The translations under genes were made by a program, and so were the position numbers. A stretch of 7,621 nt of DNA, taken from contig URQP01000106.1 in assembly GCA_900550025.1 (NCBI GenBank), forward strand, positions 1-7,621, written 5' to 3'. Shown one piece after another: positions 1-6,252 of the stretch (positions are counted from its first letter, which is position 1; each line of letters opens with the position of its first letter). The notes under the pieces were generated by a model that saw only the letters and a program-made list of their open reading frames with translations, was not told where the DNA came from and did no database searches. The stretch comes from an uncultured Porphyromonadaceae bacterium (GTDB lineage Bacteria > Bacteroidota > Bacteroidia > Bacteroidales > Muribaculaceae).

Positions 1-1
1 T

Positions 2-2131
2 GGCGAAAATCCGATAGAGTTCAAGACGGGCGGCTCCTCTATGACGAGGGTGTTTGATGATGTTCCGGTGAAGAACGCATATATCGGCCGCGACTTCATT
101 TTTCCCGGAGGGCCGTCTTGGAAAACTAATCCGCCGTTCTCTTGGAATGACGCTCTCCAGATAGTTGAAATAGGCGACTTGGTCACTTCCATTCCTTCCT
201 GTTCTTTTAATGAATGCCATAATCTTTTTCAAGTCACGATAGGCAGCGGAGTGAAAACTATAGGTGATGATGCTTTTGGCGAGACTGGTGTCGAAAATTT
301 GTATATCGACAATCTCGAACAGTGGTGCAACATTGATTTTGGCACTTTCTATTCAAGTCCGTTGGCATTTAATCACGGATGGCTGCATGTTGGCGGCGCG
401 GATGCCGTTTATGACATCGTGATTCCTGACGGTGTGACAAAAATCAACTCATACGCTTTTGCCGGGGCAAGGTTGAATTCGGTGACAGTACCGTCGGGAG
501 TGACCGAGATTGGTGAAGAGGCTTTTGCAGAATGCTGGGGCGATTTCCAGACCGTTCATTTGCCGGAGGGCTTGCAGAGCATAGGATACGGAGCTTTCGC
601 CAACAGCACTTTAAAGAGAATAGAAATTCCTGAGAGTGTCACTTATTTGGGCTCTAATATGTTTTTTAGGTGTAATGAATTGGAGGAGGCGATAATCAAT
701 GCGCAAATCACAAGTGTGGAAGAATACTCTTTTTATCAATGTGGAAATTTGCGTACTGTGGTTTTGCCGCCGACTTTGCGCATTATTCATGATTGGGCGT
801 TTAGCAGTTGCATTTCGTTGCAGTCGATCGATATTCCGGAAGGAGTGACCGAGATAGGCGATGTGGCATTTAGTGGATACGGTTTTACATCGGTAATCAT
901 ACCCAACAGTGTCAGGACTCTGGGAGCCGGGTGTTTTCAGGGTAGTAAATTGACTTCTGTGGTTATCGGCACCGGTCTGTCGGAGATACCTGACGACTGC
1001 TTCTCCGGGTCGGAACTTACTTCCGTCACTTTGCCGGACAACGTGACTTCGTTGGGTGAGGAAGCCTTTGGGGGATGCGCTTCGTTGGCGGAAGTGAATA
1101 TAGGCAAAGGGCTGAAGCAAATATCCGACCGCTGTTTCCAGAATTCAGGTTTGAAGTCGATTTCCATACCCTCGAATGTCACTTCGATAGGCGTAGAGGC
1201 GTTTGCCGGCTGCGCTTCGTTGGAAACGGTCTATTTAAGCACACGATTGCGTGAGATACCTGAGAAATGTTTCCAGAATTCGGGTCTTGTTTCAATAACT
1301 TTGCCGGAGAATATCACTACCGTAGGGGAGGAGGCTTTCTCGCTGTGCCTTTCTATGCGGTCGGTTACGGTTCTCGGCCCAAAGAACTTTGAGGCATACG
1401 CCTTTTTTACGGACAATTATTTGGAGCGCGACCGTCAGGGTCTGAATGTCTATATCGACGACTTGACGGACTGGTGCGAGAGGTCCACTTTCGCTAATGA
1501 GTATGCATGCCCGTTCTATACGGGTGGCGGGGATGAGCCTTCGTCATTGTATGTCAATGGAGAACTGGTCGAGAATCTCGTGATACCGGATGGGATGGTT
1601 AAAATCAACGACTATACTTTTAACGATTGCGGCTCGATAAGGACGGTGGTTGTCCCTGACGGTGTAGTTAGCATAGGAACATACGCTTTTTCCTGTCCTG
1701 AAATGGCTAAGGCGACGATTGGCAAGAACGTGAACACTATTGGCATGGGAGCTTTTACCAGCGAAAAGTTGGCAGAGTTTATATGTTGGAATCCGGTTCC
1801 TCCGGCAGGTTCCGGTCTTCTCTCTTACACGGGACCGGTGTATGTGCCCGCGGGCAGTGTCGATGCCTATAAAAACTCCGAAGCGTGGAGATACTATAAT
1901 ATAAAGGCAATCGGCGACGGCGGCGTTGAGGAAATCGACGGCGGAGAAGTTTCGGTGTCGGTCGTTGACGGCAGGATTGTGGTCAGCGGTGCTGACGATG
2001 ATGCTGTGGTAGAGGTGTACGATTTGTCAGGGCGTAGGGTATATGCCGGAGCTGCTGCGGAAATACCCCTGACGGATGGCGGCGTTTATGTTGTCAAAGT
2101 AGCCGGACAAGCATTCAAGATGGCTATTTGA
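2..2131 (+). CDS. BspA-like leucine-rich-repeat (LRR_5) cell-surface protein, 5' truncated by the window edge
   Basis: Probably a secreted or surface-anchored adhesin-type protein; the true ligand cannot be read from sequence. The frame is open from base 2 with no stop (visible start GENPIEFKTGG), and the first ATG at 41 is followed by no signal peptide, so the real start lies left of the window; 709 residues are visible. Most of the protein is LRR_5 repeats of about 23 residues of the type 'sIxIPxxVTsIGexAFxgCxsL', roughly visible residues 60-465 and again 535-600. Two modules with a YIDxLxxWC motif interrupt the array. Near the end, PVYVPAGSVDAYK is the usual closing segment of Bacteroidota BspA-like proteins. 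The last 55 or so residues (VYDLSGRRVYAG ... GGVYVVKVAG) resemble the type IX secretion C-terminal sorting domain, which suggests export by that route (inference). A strong terminator follows the stop. Family assignment is secure; binding function is unknown. Confidence 0.9.
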   Translation, partial: GENPIEFKTGGSSMTRVFDDVPVKNAYIGRDFIFPGGPSWKTNPPFSWNDALQIVEIGDLVTSIPSCSFNECHNLFQVTIGSGVKTIGDDAFGETGVENLYIDNLEQWCNIDFGTFYSSPLAFNHGWLHVGGADAVYDIVIPDGVTKINSYAFAGARLNSVTVPSGVTEIGEEAFAECWGDFQTVHLPEGLQSIGYGAFANSTLKRIEIPESVTYLGSNMFFRCNELEEAIINAQITSVEEYSFYQCGNLRTVVLPPTLRIIHDWAFSSCISLQSIDIPEGVTEIGDVAFSGYGFTSVIIPNSVRTLGAGCFQGSKLTSVVIGTGLSEIPDDCFSGSELTSVTLPDNVTSLGEEAFGGCASLAEVNIGKGLKQISDRCFQNSGLKSISIPSNVTSIGVEAFAGCASLETVYLSTRLREIPEKCFQNSGLVSITLPENITTVGEEAFSLCLSMRSVTVLGPKNFEAYAFFTDNYLERDRQGLNVYIDDLTDWCERSTFANEYACPFYTGGGDEPSSLYVNGELVENLVIPDGMVKINDYTFNDCGSIRTVVVPDGVVSIGTYAFSCPEMAKATIGKNVNTIGMGAFTSEKLAEFICWNPVPPAGSGLLSYTGPVYVPAGSVDAYKNSEAWRYYNIKAIGDGGVEEIDGGEVSVSVVDGRIVVSGADDDAVVEVYDLSGRRVYAGAAAEIPLTDGGVYVVKVAGQAFKMAI

Positions 2132-2178
2132 CGAGGAATTACAGGTTGAGTGTAAGGGGCCTTCAATAAGCCCTGAAC

Positions 2179-2231
2179 CCGGCGGTATGGCATCCGCGGC
2201 GTTGTGCCGTCTTTGCCATGCCGCCGGTTTG
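2179..2231 (+). terminator. Rho-independent terminator after the LRR gene
   Basis: A 14-bp stem pairs 2179-2192 (CCGGCGGTATGGCA) with 2214-2227 (TGCCATGCCGCCGG), with a single G-T wobble. A small inner stem (CGGC 2197-2200 with GCCG 2206-2209) lies in the loop. It is followed by a T-rich run (TTTGTGTTTT). It starts about 48 bases after the LRR stop. The T-rich tail also holds the -33 box of the next promoter, so terminator and promoter are packed back to back. Confidence 0.85.
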
Positions 2232-2259
2232 TGTTTTATAAAGAAAACGTTTATCTTTG
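2228..2259 (+). promoter_or_regulatory. Bacteroidota-type promoter for the small antitoxin-like gene
   Basis: TTTG at 2228-2231 and TATCTTTG at 2252-2259 are separated by 20 bases, which matches the Bacteroidota primary sigma consensus TTTG-N19-21-TAnnTTTG in both boxes and spacing. Transcription should begin around 2264-2267, giving a leader of about 35 nt before the ATG at 2302. The -33 box overlaps the T-tract of the preceding terminator. Confidence 0.85.
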
Positions 2260-2286
2260 CTCAAGGATATTTGTGTTTAATAAATT

Positions 2287-2293
2287 AGGAGGA
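2287..2293 (+). promoter_or_regulatory. Strong Shine-Dalgarno AGGAGGA
   Basis: AGGAGGA lies 8 bases before the ATG at 2302. Such a full Shine-Dalgarno match is uncommon in Bacteroidota, whose genes usually have AT-rich leaders (as for the M3 gene in this window). It fixes the start of the small gene and suggests efficient translation. Confidence 0.75.
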
Positions 2294-2301
2294 CAGTTGG
2301 T

Positions 2302-2556
2302 ATGAAAGCTGATGTTTCAATGAAAGGGTTATTGTCGCTTATTGATTCGTTTTCGCTTAGTGCGCATAATAAGCGTTGGTTAGGTGAAAGATTGATAGAA
2401 GAAGCAAAAAAGGAAGAGGCGAGGACTTCATTGTCGGCGAGTAAATTTTATGGGGTATGGAGCGATGCTGATTTCCCTGAATTGAGTGCGGATAAGATGT
2501 CAGAGGAAATTAAAGCAAGCCGTAAGTTTAATGATAGAATAAAAGCGATGCTATAG
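2302..2556 (+). CDS. Small antitoxin-like protein (84 aa), without an adjacent toxin
   Basis: Hypothetical protein of 84 residues that resembles antitoxins of Bacteroidota type II toxin-antitoxin pairs, by family resemblance rather than a diagnostic motif. The N-terminal part (residues 8-35, LLSLIDSFSLSAHNKRWL then a charged helix) is the usual 'SLS..NkrWLaerLie' pattern. The C-terminal part (residues 48-84, YGVWSDADFPELSADKM followed by EEIKASRKFNDRI) looks like the toxin-binding tail seen in antitoxins often paired with PIN-domain or RelE toxins. It has its own promoter and strong RBS, so it appears to be expressed. In normal pairs the toxin start overlaps or closely follows the antitoxin stop. 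Here the downstream bases hold stops in all frames and then the hairpin array, so the partner is missing. No DNA-binding domain can be identified with certainty. Confidence 0.75.
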   Translation: MKADVSMKGLLSLIDSFSLSAHNKRWLGERLIEEAKKEEARTSLSASKFYGVWSDADFPELSADKMSEEIKASRKFNDRIKAML

Positions 2557-2607
2557 ATTTATATACGCAAGTCCGGGATAAAAGTCAGGATGAAACCTGT
2601 TGCAATA

Positions 2608-2735
2608 CAGCCTTGAAGAGGCTGCGGATAGTTAACCTGCGGCTTCAGCCGTAGGATGGAAGCGATGGAGAGCCATCGACCCTATAAGGGTCGCGCACGG
2701 TATCAGGGCATCGGTGCGCAGCCTCCATGAGGCTG
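2608..2735 (+). repeat. Hairpin array C (four-hairpin module, first copy)
   Basis: Four short hairpins lie in order. 2608-2624 is CAGCCTTGAAGAGGCTG (7-bp stem, 3-nt loop). 2636-2655 is CCTGCGGCTTCAGCCGTAGG (8-bp stem with one G-U, 4-nt loop). 2677-2693 is CGACCCTATAAGGGTCG (7 bp, 3 nt). 2719-2735 is CAGCCTCCATGAGGCTG (7 bp, 3 nt). An extra hairpin, CGATGGAGAGCCATCG (2663-2678), overlaps the third. Spacers are 11, 21 and 25 nt, almost the same as in array A (11, 20, 26). Stem sequences differ from array A mainly by paired changes, which implies that structure is conserved. It starts about 50 bases after the antitoxin-like gene, and GTCCGGGATAAAA at 2571-2583 weakly resembles the end of the element at 2801. 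It may be a structured RNA, a REP-like palindrome or a degraded mobile element; the hairpins themselves are certain. Confidence 0.8.
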
Positions 2736-2800
2736 ATTTGTTGATAGGTTGTACGGCGATTGTCCATAATATGGTTTCGGTTGCAGAAAATTTGAAAGAT

Positions 2801-2822
2801 TTTTATTGGTGTCCGCTAAAAA
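2801..2822 (+). repeat. Left terminal inverted repeat of element A
   Basis: Reads TTTTATTGGTGTCCGC followed by TAAAAA. It matches the reverse complement of 3169-3190 at 21 of 22 positions. The preceding AAAGATTTT (2795-2803) is repeated directly after the right end. Confidence 0.75.
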
Positions 2823-2869
2823 TATGGATATTCGGTTTATGGGATGCAATGCGCTGCCGCCGATGAAGC

Positions 2870-2997
2870 CAGCCCCGTGGGGGCTGTTGCTGCGTAACCC
2901 GCGGCCTTGGCCGTGGGTAGAAAACGGTAAAAGACATCGGCCTCGTGGAGGTCGCGCTTGAAGCAACTATGCTATGGGTGCGACCTCTATGAGGCCG
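2870..2997 (+). repeat. Hairpin array A (four-hairpin module inside the TIR element)
   Basis: The hairpins are 2870-2886 CAGCCCCGTGGGGGCTG (7 bp, 3-nt loop), 2898-2917 CCCGCGGCCTTGGCCGTGGG (8-9 bp with one G-U), 2938-2954 CGGCCTCGTGGAGGTCG (7 bp with one G-U) and 2981-2997 CGACCTCTATGAGGCCG (7 bp with one A-C). Spacers are 11, 20 and 26 nt. G-U pairs in the second and third hairpins would be A-C mismatches on the other strand, which favours a + strand RNA reading for those hairpins; the fourth points the other way. Region 2841-2970 aligns without gaps to the reverse complement of 7381-7510 at about 110 of 130 positions. The differences cluster in the spacer 2921-2930, while hairpin arms and the tract 2941-2970 are preserved. 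No protein product is likely. Confidence 0.8.
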
Positions 2998-3168
2998 TGT
3001 TGTGGTCAGGACTGCCTTACCCCAAGCCGCGCTCCGCCACGGCTCCGCTTGCATGGGGTTACAAATCCGGAGCCTCCACGAGGCTCTCTTATCTCCAAGG
3101 CAAGCCCGCTTCATGCAGAGGCATATTAAGGGCCTTTTTGAATGAACACAATGTAACTACTCCCTGAT

Positions 3169-3190
3169 TTTTTGGCGGACACCAATAAAA
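3169..3190 (-). repeat. Right terminal inverted repeat of element A
   Basis: On the minus strand it reads TTTTATTGGTGTCCGC then CAAAAA. The inward extension ATCAGGGAGTAGTTAC (minus, 3168-3153) is shared, with a few changes, by the left end of the inverted copy at 7372-7388 (ATCAGAGAATAGTTGC). Homology between copies therefore reaches this terminus. Confidence 0.75.
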
Positions 3191-3245
3191 GATTTTACAA
3201 ATCTGATGAATATCAAACTTGAGAATTGGGTTAAAAGATAATTAT

Positions 3246-3253
3246 TATCTTTG
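3246..3253 (+). promoter_or_regulatory. -7 element of the M3 peptidase promoter
   Basis: TATCTTTG matches the Bacteroidota -7 consensus TAnnTTTG and lies 20 bases before the start codon, so the leader would be only about 12-15 nt. No good -33 TTTG is found at the usual spacing: ATTG at 3225-3228 gives 17 and CTTG at 3218-3221 gives 24. The promoter may therefore be weak or activator-dependent. It lies outside the inserted element A. Confidence 0.6.
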
Positions 3254-3273
3254 CAGGTGTAAAAATTATTGCG

Positions 3274-5391
3274 ATGAGAAAAAAAGGATATTTAAAAAAG
3301 ATTTTAACTGCGTTATTAATTACAGTACCGGTTATGACAAATGCTGAAAACATATTTTTCGAGGAGTTCAAGACTACTCATAATGTTGTGCCTTTCGACC
3401 GCATAGAGAAGAGTTTCTACGAGGAAGCGGTGGATAGCGGTATAAAGGTGGCTAAACAGGAAATCGACGCGATAGTCAACCAGCGCTCGATGCCTACGTT
3501 CGAGAACACCATCGTGGCTTTGGAGGATGCGGGAGCCATGCTCAACCGCACGCTTATGACGTTCTATCCGATTCTTTCAGCCGACGGCGACGACGAGATG
3601 AACGCCATTTCGCTTCGCATATCTCCGAAATTGTCGGAGTATCAGAGCGACATATCTTTGAATGAGCGGTTGTGGGAGCGTATAAAATATGTATATGACA
3701 ATCGCGACAAACTAAATCTTGATACGGAAGATTCGATGCTTTTGGAGAAGACTTATGACTCGTTTCTCCAGTCGGGCGCGAATCTTAAAGGTGCTGACCG
3801 CGATACTTACCGCAAGCTGACGGCCGAGCTTTCGGAGTTGACGTTGAAGTTCGAGCAGAATACGGTGAAAGCAACCGCCGCTTACGAGATGTGGCTCAAG
3901 AAGGAAGACCTTGCGGGACTTCCGGAAAGCAGCGTAGAGGCAGCTGCCGTGGCGGCAAAGGAAAAGGGGCGTGACGGCGAGTACCTTATCACGTTGCAGG
4001 CTCCGTGCTATATGGCGTTCATGAAATATTCCGACCGCCGCGATTTGCGTGAGAAGCTTTACCGCGATTATAATTCGCAATGCACGTCGGGTGAGTATGA
4101 TAACAGGCAGATAATGTGCCGCATCGCCGAGATACGTATGCAGATTGCGAATCTTATGGGCTACAAGACGTATGCCGACTATAGCTTGAAGCACACTATG
4201 GCCGAGACGAAAGAAAACGTTTATAAATTGCTCGACCAGTTGCGCGACGCTTATAAGCCGGCTTGGAAAAAGGAATTGAAGGAACTTACGGAGTACGTGA
4301 ACAAGCTGGAAGGCAAAAAGATGGACTTGCAGGCGTGGGACTACTCGTATTATGCCAACAAGCTGAAAAATGAGAGGTATTCGTTCAATGAAGAAGAATT
4401 GCGTCCGTATTTTGAATTGAACAACGTCATCGACGGCGTGTTCGGCCTTGCCACAAAGCTCTACGGCTTGCATTTCACGGAGAATCAGAACATATCGGTG
4501 TATAATCCTGAGGTTAAGTCGTTCGATGTTACCGATGCCGACGGCAATTTCGTAGGAGTGCTCTACACTGATTTCTTCCCGCGTGCCACTAAGCGCAGCG
4601 GCGCGTGGATGACGGAGTTCCGTTCGGAGAAGGTTGTCGATGGCGTCAGCCAGCGTCCGCACGTGACCTTGACTATGAATTTCACGCGTCCTACGGAGGA
4701 CAAGCCTTCGCTGCTCACGTTCTATGAGGTAGAGACTTTCATCCACGAGTTCGGGCATGGGCTTCATAGCCTGCTGACTCAGGCAAAGTACGCTTCGCTT
4801 TCGGGCACGAGCGTTTACCGTGATTTTGTTGAGGTTCCGTCGCAGTTCAACGAGAATTTCCTTACTGAAAAAGAGTTCCTCGACAGTTTTGCCAAACATT
4901 ACATCACGGGTGAGCCAATCCCGCAGGAACTTGTAGATAAGGTGATAGCTTCCTCGCGTTTCGGCGCGGCGCGCGATTGCCTGCGTCAGTTGAGCTTCGG
5001 CTATCTTGATATGGCTTACCATACGATAACAGCTCCTATCACAGAGGATACGTATAAGTTCGAGGTTGACGCGACGAAGAGCGTGGAGCTGTTCCCTGAG
5101 GTCAAAGGATGCTATACTTCGCCGATGTTCAACCACATATTCTCAGGCGGATATGCGGCCGGTTACTACAGCTACAAATGGTCGGAGGAGATTGAGGCCG
5201 ACGCGTTCCAGTATTTCAAGGACAACGGCATCTTTAATCCTGAAATCGCAAAATCGTGGCGCGACAATGTGTTGAGCCGTGGCGGAACAGAACCTCCGAT
5301 GACGCTCTACAAGCGTTTTCGCGGTCAGGAGCCTACTGTCGATGCTCTCCTTATCCGCGACGGCATCAAGAAAGCTCCGGAGAAGAAATGA
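3274..5391 (+). CDS. dcp: Secreted M3-family zinc metallopeptidase (peptidyl-dipeptidase Dcp type)
   Basis: Oligopeptide-degrading zinc peptidase of family M3A (Dcp / oligopeptidase A / thimet group); family members cleave short peptides, and Dcp releases C-terminal dipeptides. The 705-residue length fits the family plus a signal peptide. Residues 1-24 form a signal peptide (basic MRKKGYLKK, hydrophobic core, VMTNA before the likely cut) without a lipobox cysteine, so the enzyme is probably periplasmic. The zinc site is HEFGH at residues 491-495, with the third ligand E520 in RDFVEVPSQ, 29 residues after H491 as in known M3 enzymes. HIFSGGYAAGYYSY (621-634) is the conserved tyrosine-rich substrate-binding loop. 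All catalytic residues are present, so it should be active. There is no Shine-Dalgarno site, as is usual in the phylum; the start is set by the signal peptide and the close -7 box. It is monocistronic, with a terminator behind it. The exact specificity (Dcp versus oligopeptidase A) is inferred. Confidence 0.93.
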   Translation: MRKKGYLKKILTALLITVPVMTNAENIFFEEFKTTHNVVPFDRIEKSFYEEAVDSGIKVAKQEIDAIVNQRSMPTFENTIVALEDAGAMLNRTLMTFYPILSADGDDEMNAISLRISPKLSEYQSDISLNERLWERIKYVYDNRDKLNLDTEDSMLLEKTYDSFLQSGANLKGADRDTYRKLTAELSELTLKFEQNTVKATAAYEMWLKKEDLAGLPESSVEAAAVAAKEKGRDGEYLITLQAPCYMAFMKYSDRRDLREKLYRDYNSQCTSGEYDNRQIMCRIAEIRMQIANLMGYKTYADYSLKHTMAETKENVYKLLDQLRDAYKPAWKKELKELTEYVNKLEGKKMDLQAWDYSYYANKLKNERYSFNEEELRPYFELNNVIDGVFGLATKLYGLHFTENQNISVYNPEVKSFDVTDADGNFVGVLYTDFFPRATKRSGAWMTEFRSEKVVDGVSQRPHVTLTMNFTRPTEDKPSLLTFYEVETFIHEFGHGLHSLLTQAKYASLSGTSVYRDFVEVPSQFNENFLTEKEFLDSFAKHYITGEPIPQELVDKVIASSRFGAARDCLRQLSFGYLDMAYHTITAPITEDTYKFEVDATKSVELFPEVKGCYTSPMFNHIFSGGYAAGYYSYKWSEEIEADAFQYFKDNGIFNPEIAKSWRDNVLSRGGTEPPMTLYKRFRGQEPTVDALLIRDGIKKAPEKK

Positions 5392-5417
5392 CAAACAGCC
5401 AAGTTTGATTATAGGGG

Positions 5418-5456
5418 ATTCCCTCTGTATCCGTAGTGGTGCAGAGGGAATATTTT
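5418..5456 (+). terminator. Rho-independent terminator of the M3 peptidase gene
   Basis: A perfect 10-bp stem pairs ATTCCCTCTG (5418-5427) with CAGAGGGAAT (5442-5451) around a 14-nt loop, followed by ATTTT. It starts 26 bases after the stop codon. Confidence 0.85.
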
Positions 5457-5650
5457 CATAAACTCGAATCATTAGAACACACAAACACCATTCTAAACTT
5501 AAAGGTTATGCGTTGAAATTTGAAAATCTGGCGAGGTGTATTCCTCTTTAACTCTGCTCCGAATAGGAGGAGGCATTTCCGGATGTAAGTCTGGTTGTTA
5601 ATGTATAATGATTAATGATGGTTTATATCGATGACCTGTTAGATGGTGAT

Positions 5651-5968
5651 TCAGCAATCTTTTCTGCGTAGGTTTTCTTTGCTCTTTTTGGAATAAGCTT
5701 CTCCTCTTGAGTAAAGATATTCGAATATTACGACATTATTAGTTACTTGAAATATAAAGAAAACCCTATAGTTTCCAATTCTGATGCGGTATACTGATTT
5801 GTAATTTGTCAGTTTCTTGCAATTTGTTATGTATTCAATCGAAGGTGCGTCGATTACTTCTTGTATAGTCTTGCGTACAGACTCTAATATTTTGCCGGAT
5901 AGCTTTCTTACCGACTTTATGAATTCTTTGGAGTATTCTACTTTTATTTTGATTCGATGCCAAGCCAA
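5651..5968 (-). CDS. RelE/ParE-family toxin of a type II toxin-antitoxin pair
   Basis: Small basic protein of 105 residues with the RelE/ParE fold signature. Residues 10-40 (VEYSKEFIKSVRKLSG...) form the N-terminal strand and two helices. KKLTNYKSVYRIRIGNYRVF (51-70) is the central beta region typical of the family. FEYLYSRGEAY (82-92) is the C-terminal strand with the usual RG.aY ending. RelE members cut mRNA on the ribosome and ParE members poison gyrase; which applies here cannot be decided. The ATG at 5968 is the only methionine in the frame and gives a 25-base overlap with the antitoxin stop, consistent with translational coupling. A shorter start before KVEYS would look more like typical family members, but no start codon is there. 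The gene is full length and looks intact. Confidence 0.88.
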   Translation of the reverse strand: MAWHRIKIKVEYSKEFIKSVRKLSGKILESVRKTIQEVIDAPSIEYITNCKKLTNYKSVYRIRIGNYRVFFIFQVTNNVVIFEYLYSRGEAYSKKSKENLRRKDC

Positions 5969-6198
5969 TTTTCAAATTCTTTTTTTTCTTGTTCATTGGC
6001 TGTTTTATGCCCTTCAGGAATAGTGTTGGAAAGGTATGCATAAATTTTATTGTCATCGATATCGGTAGCGTCTTTGACAAGTAAATTTTCAATGTATTTT
6101 TTTAGGTTAGTGCCATTTGCGGCAGCTTTTATTGATAGGTTCCGAAATACATTTTCCGGAATATCGATCAATTTCTTTCGGGTCAAAGTTGTTTCCAT
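5944..6198 (-). CDS. Ribbon-helix-helix-type antitoxin partner of the RelE/ParE toxin
   Basis: Antitoxin of 84 residues. The N-terminal part, KKLIDIPENVFRNLSIKAA then NGTNLKKYIENLLV (about residues 8-42), has the strand-helix-helix pattern of RHH DNA-binding antitoxins. The acidic, polar tail (EGHKTANEQEKKEFENWLGI) is the likely toxin-binding part. I chose the ATG at 6198 (METTLTRKK) over the longer start at 6300 because the extra 34 codons would cover the promoter at 6253-6284 and are of poor composition. It precedes the toxin in the same operon and overlaps it by 25 bases. As with other RHH antitoxins it probably represses its own promoter (inference); palindromes at 6255-6273 and 6280-6292 are candidate operators. 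Confidence 0.82.
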   Translation of the reverse strand: METTLTRKKLIDIPENVFRNLSIKAAANGTNLKKYIENLLVKDATDIDDNKIYAYLSNTIPEGHKTANEQEKKEFENWLGIESK

Positions 6199-6252
6199 AT
6201 TATTGAATATTTGATTGATAGTGCAATGAAATTGTTCGCATATTCTGTTTTG

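Larger units (their letters stand above)
2801..3190 (+). mobile_element. MITE-like non-autonomous element with terminal inverted repeats (copy A)
   Basis: The ends are inverted repeats of 22 bp with one mismatch: 2801-2822 and 3169-3190, both reading inward TTTTATTGGTGTCCGC, then T or C, then AAAAA. The direct repeat AAAGATTTT occurs at 2795-2803 and 3188-3196. It may be a 9-bp target duplication, although it shares its T/A run with the inverted repeats; a minimal 3-bp duplication GAT is the alternative. No transposase is encoded: the small frames inside are repetitive readings of palindromes. The interior holds hairpin array A, a region with CCCCAAGC (3020-3027) able to pair with GCTT and GGGG near 3047-3058, and the perfect hairpin GAGCCTCCACGAGGCTC (3070-3086). 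It sits upstream of the M3 peptidase promoter without reaching it. A shorter inverted copy lies at 7353-7534. The mobilising transposase family is not identified; the TIRs would have to be recognised in trans. Confidence 0.65.

Noticed and set aside
41..43. ATG at 41 as the start of the LRR protein
   Set aside because: The frame is open back to base 2 and no signal peptide follows this ATG, although the protein must be exported.
611..1416. Minus-strand frames of 169, 81 and 61 codons
   Set aside because: They are antisense to the LRR gene and result from its repetitive codons.
2608..3086. CRISPR array
   Set aside because: The repeated units are short palindromes with differing sequences and no spacers of uniform length; there are no identical direct repeats of 24-40 bp and no cas genes.
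2608..3086. Classical REP/RAYT system
   Set aside because: Hairpins are REP-like in size and GTAG occurs after the 20-nt hairpin in A and B, but GTAG is not in the usual 5' position and no tyrosine transposase (RAYT) gene is in the window. It remains only a possibility.
2703..3167. Small frames over the hairpin element (87, 103 and 69 codons)
   Set aside because: They read through palindromes and a TIR (ending, for example, IFSGHQ), overlap each other on both strands, and have no RBS or domain. They are artefacts of structured DNA.
3712..5136. 474-codon open frame on the minus strand
   Set aside because: It lies wholly inside the M3 peptidase gene, which has full catalytic motifs and a signal peptide; the antisense translation has no recognisable domain.
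5817..6092. Plus frame 5817-6023 and minus frame 5835-6092
   Set aside because: They overlap the RelE and RHH genes in other frames and have no features of their own.
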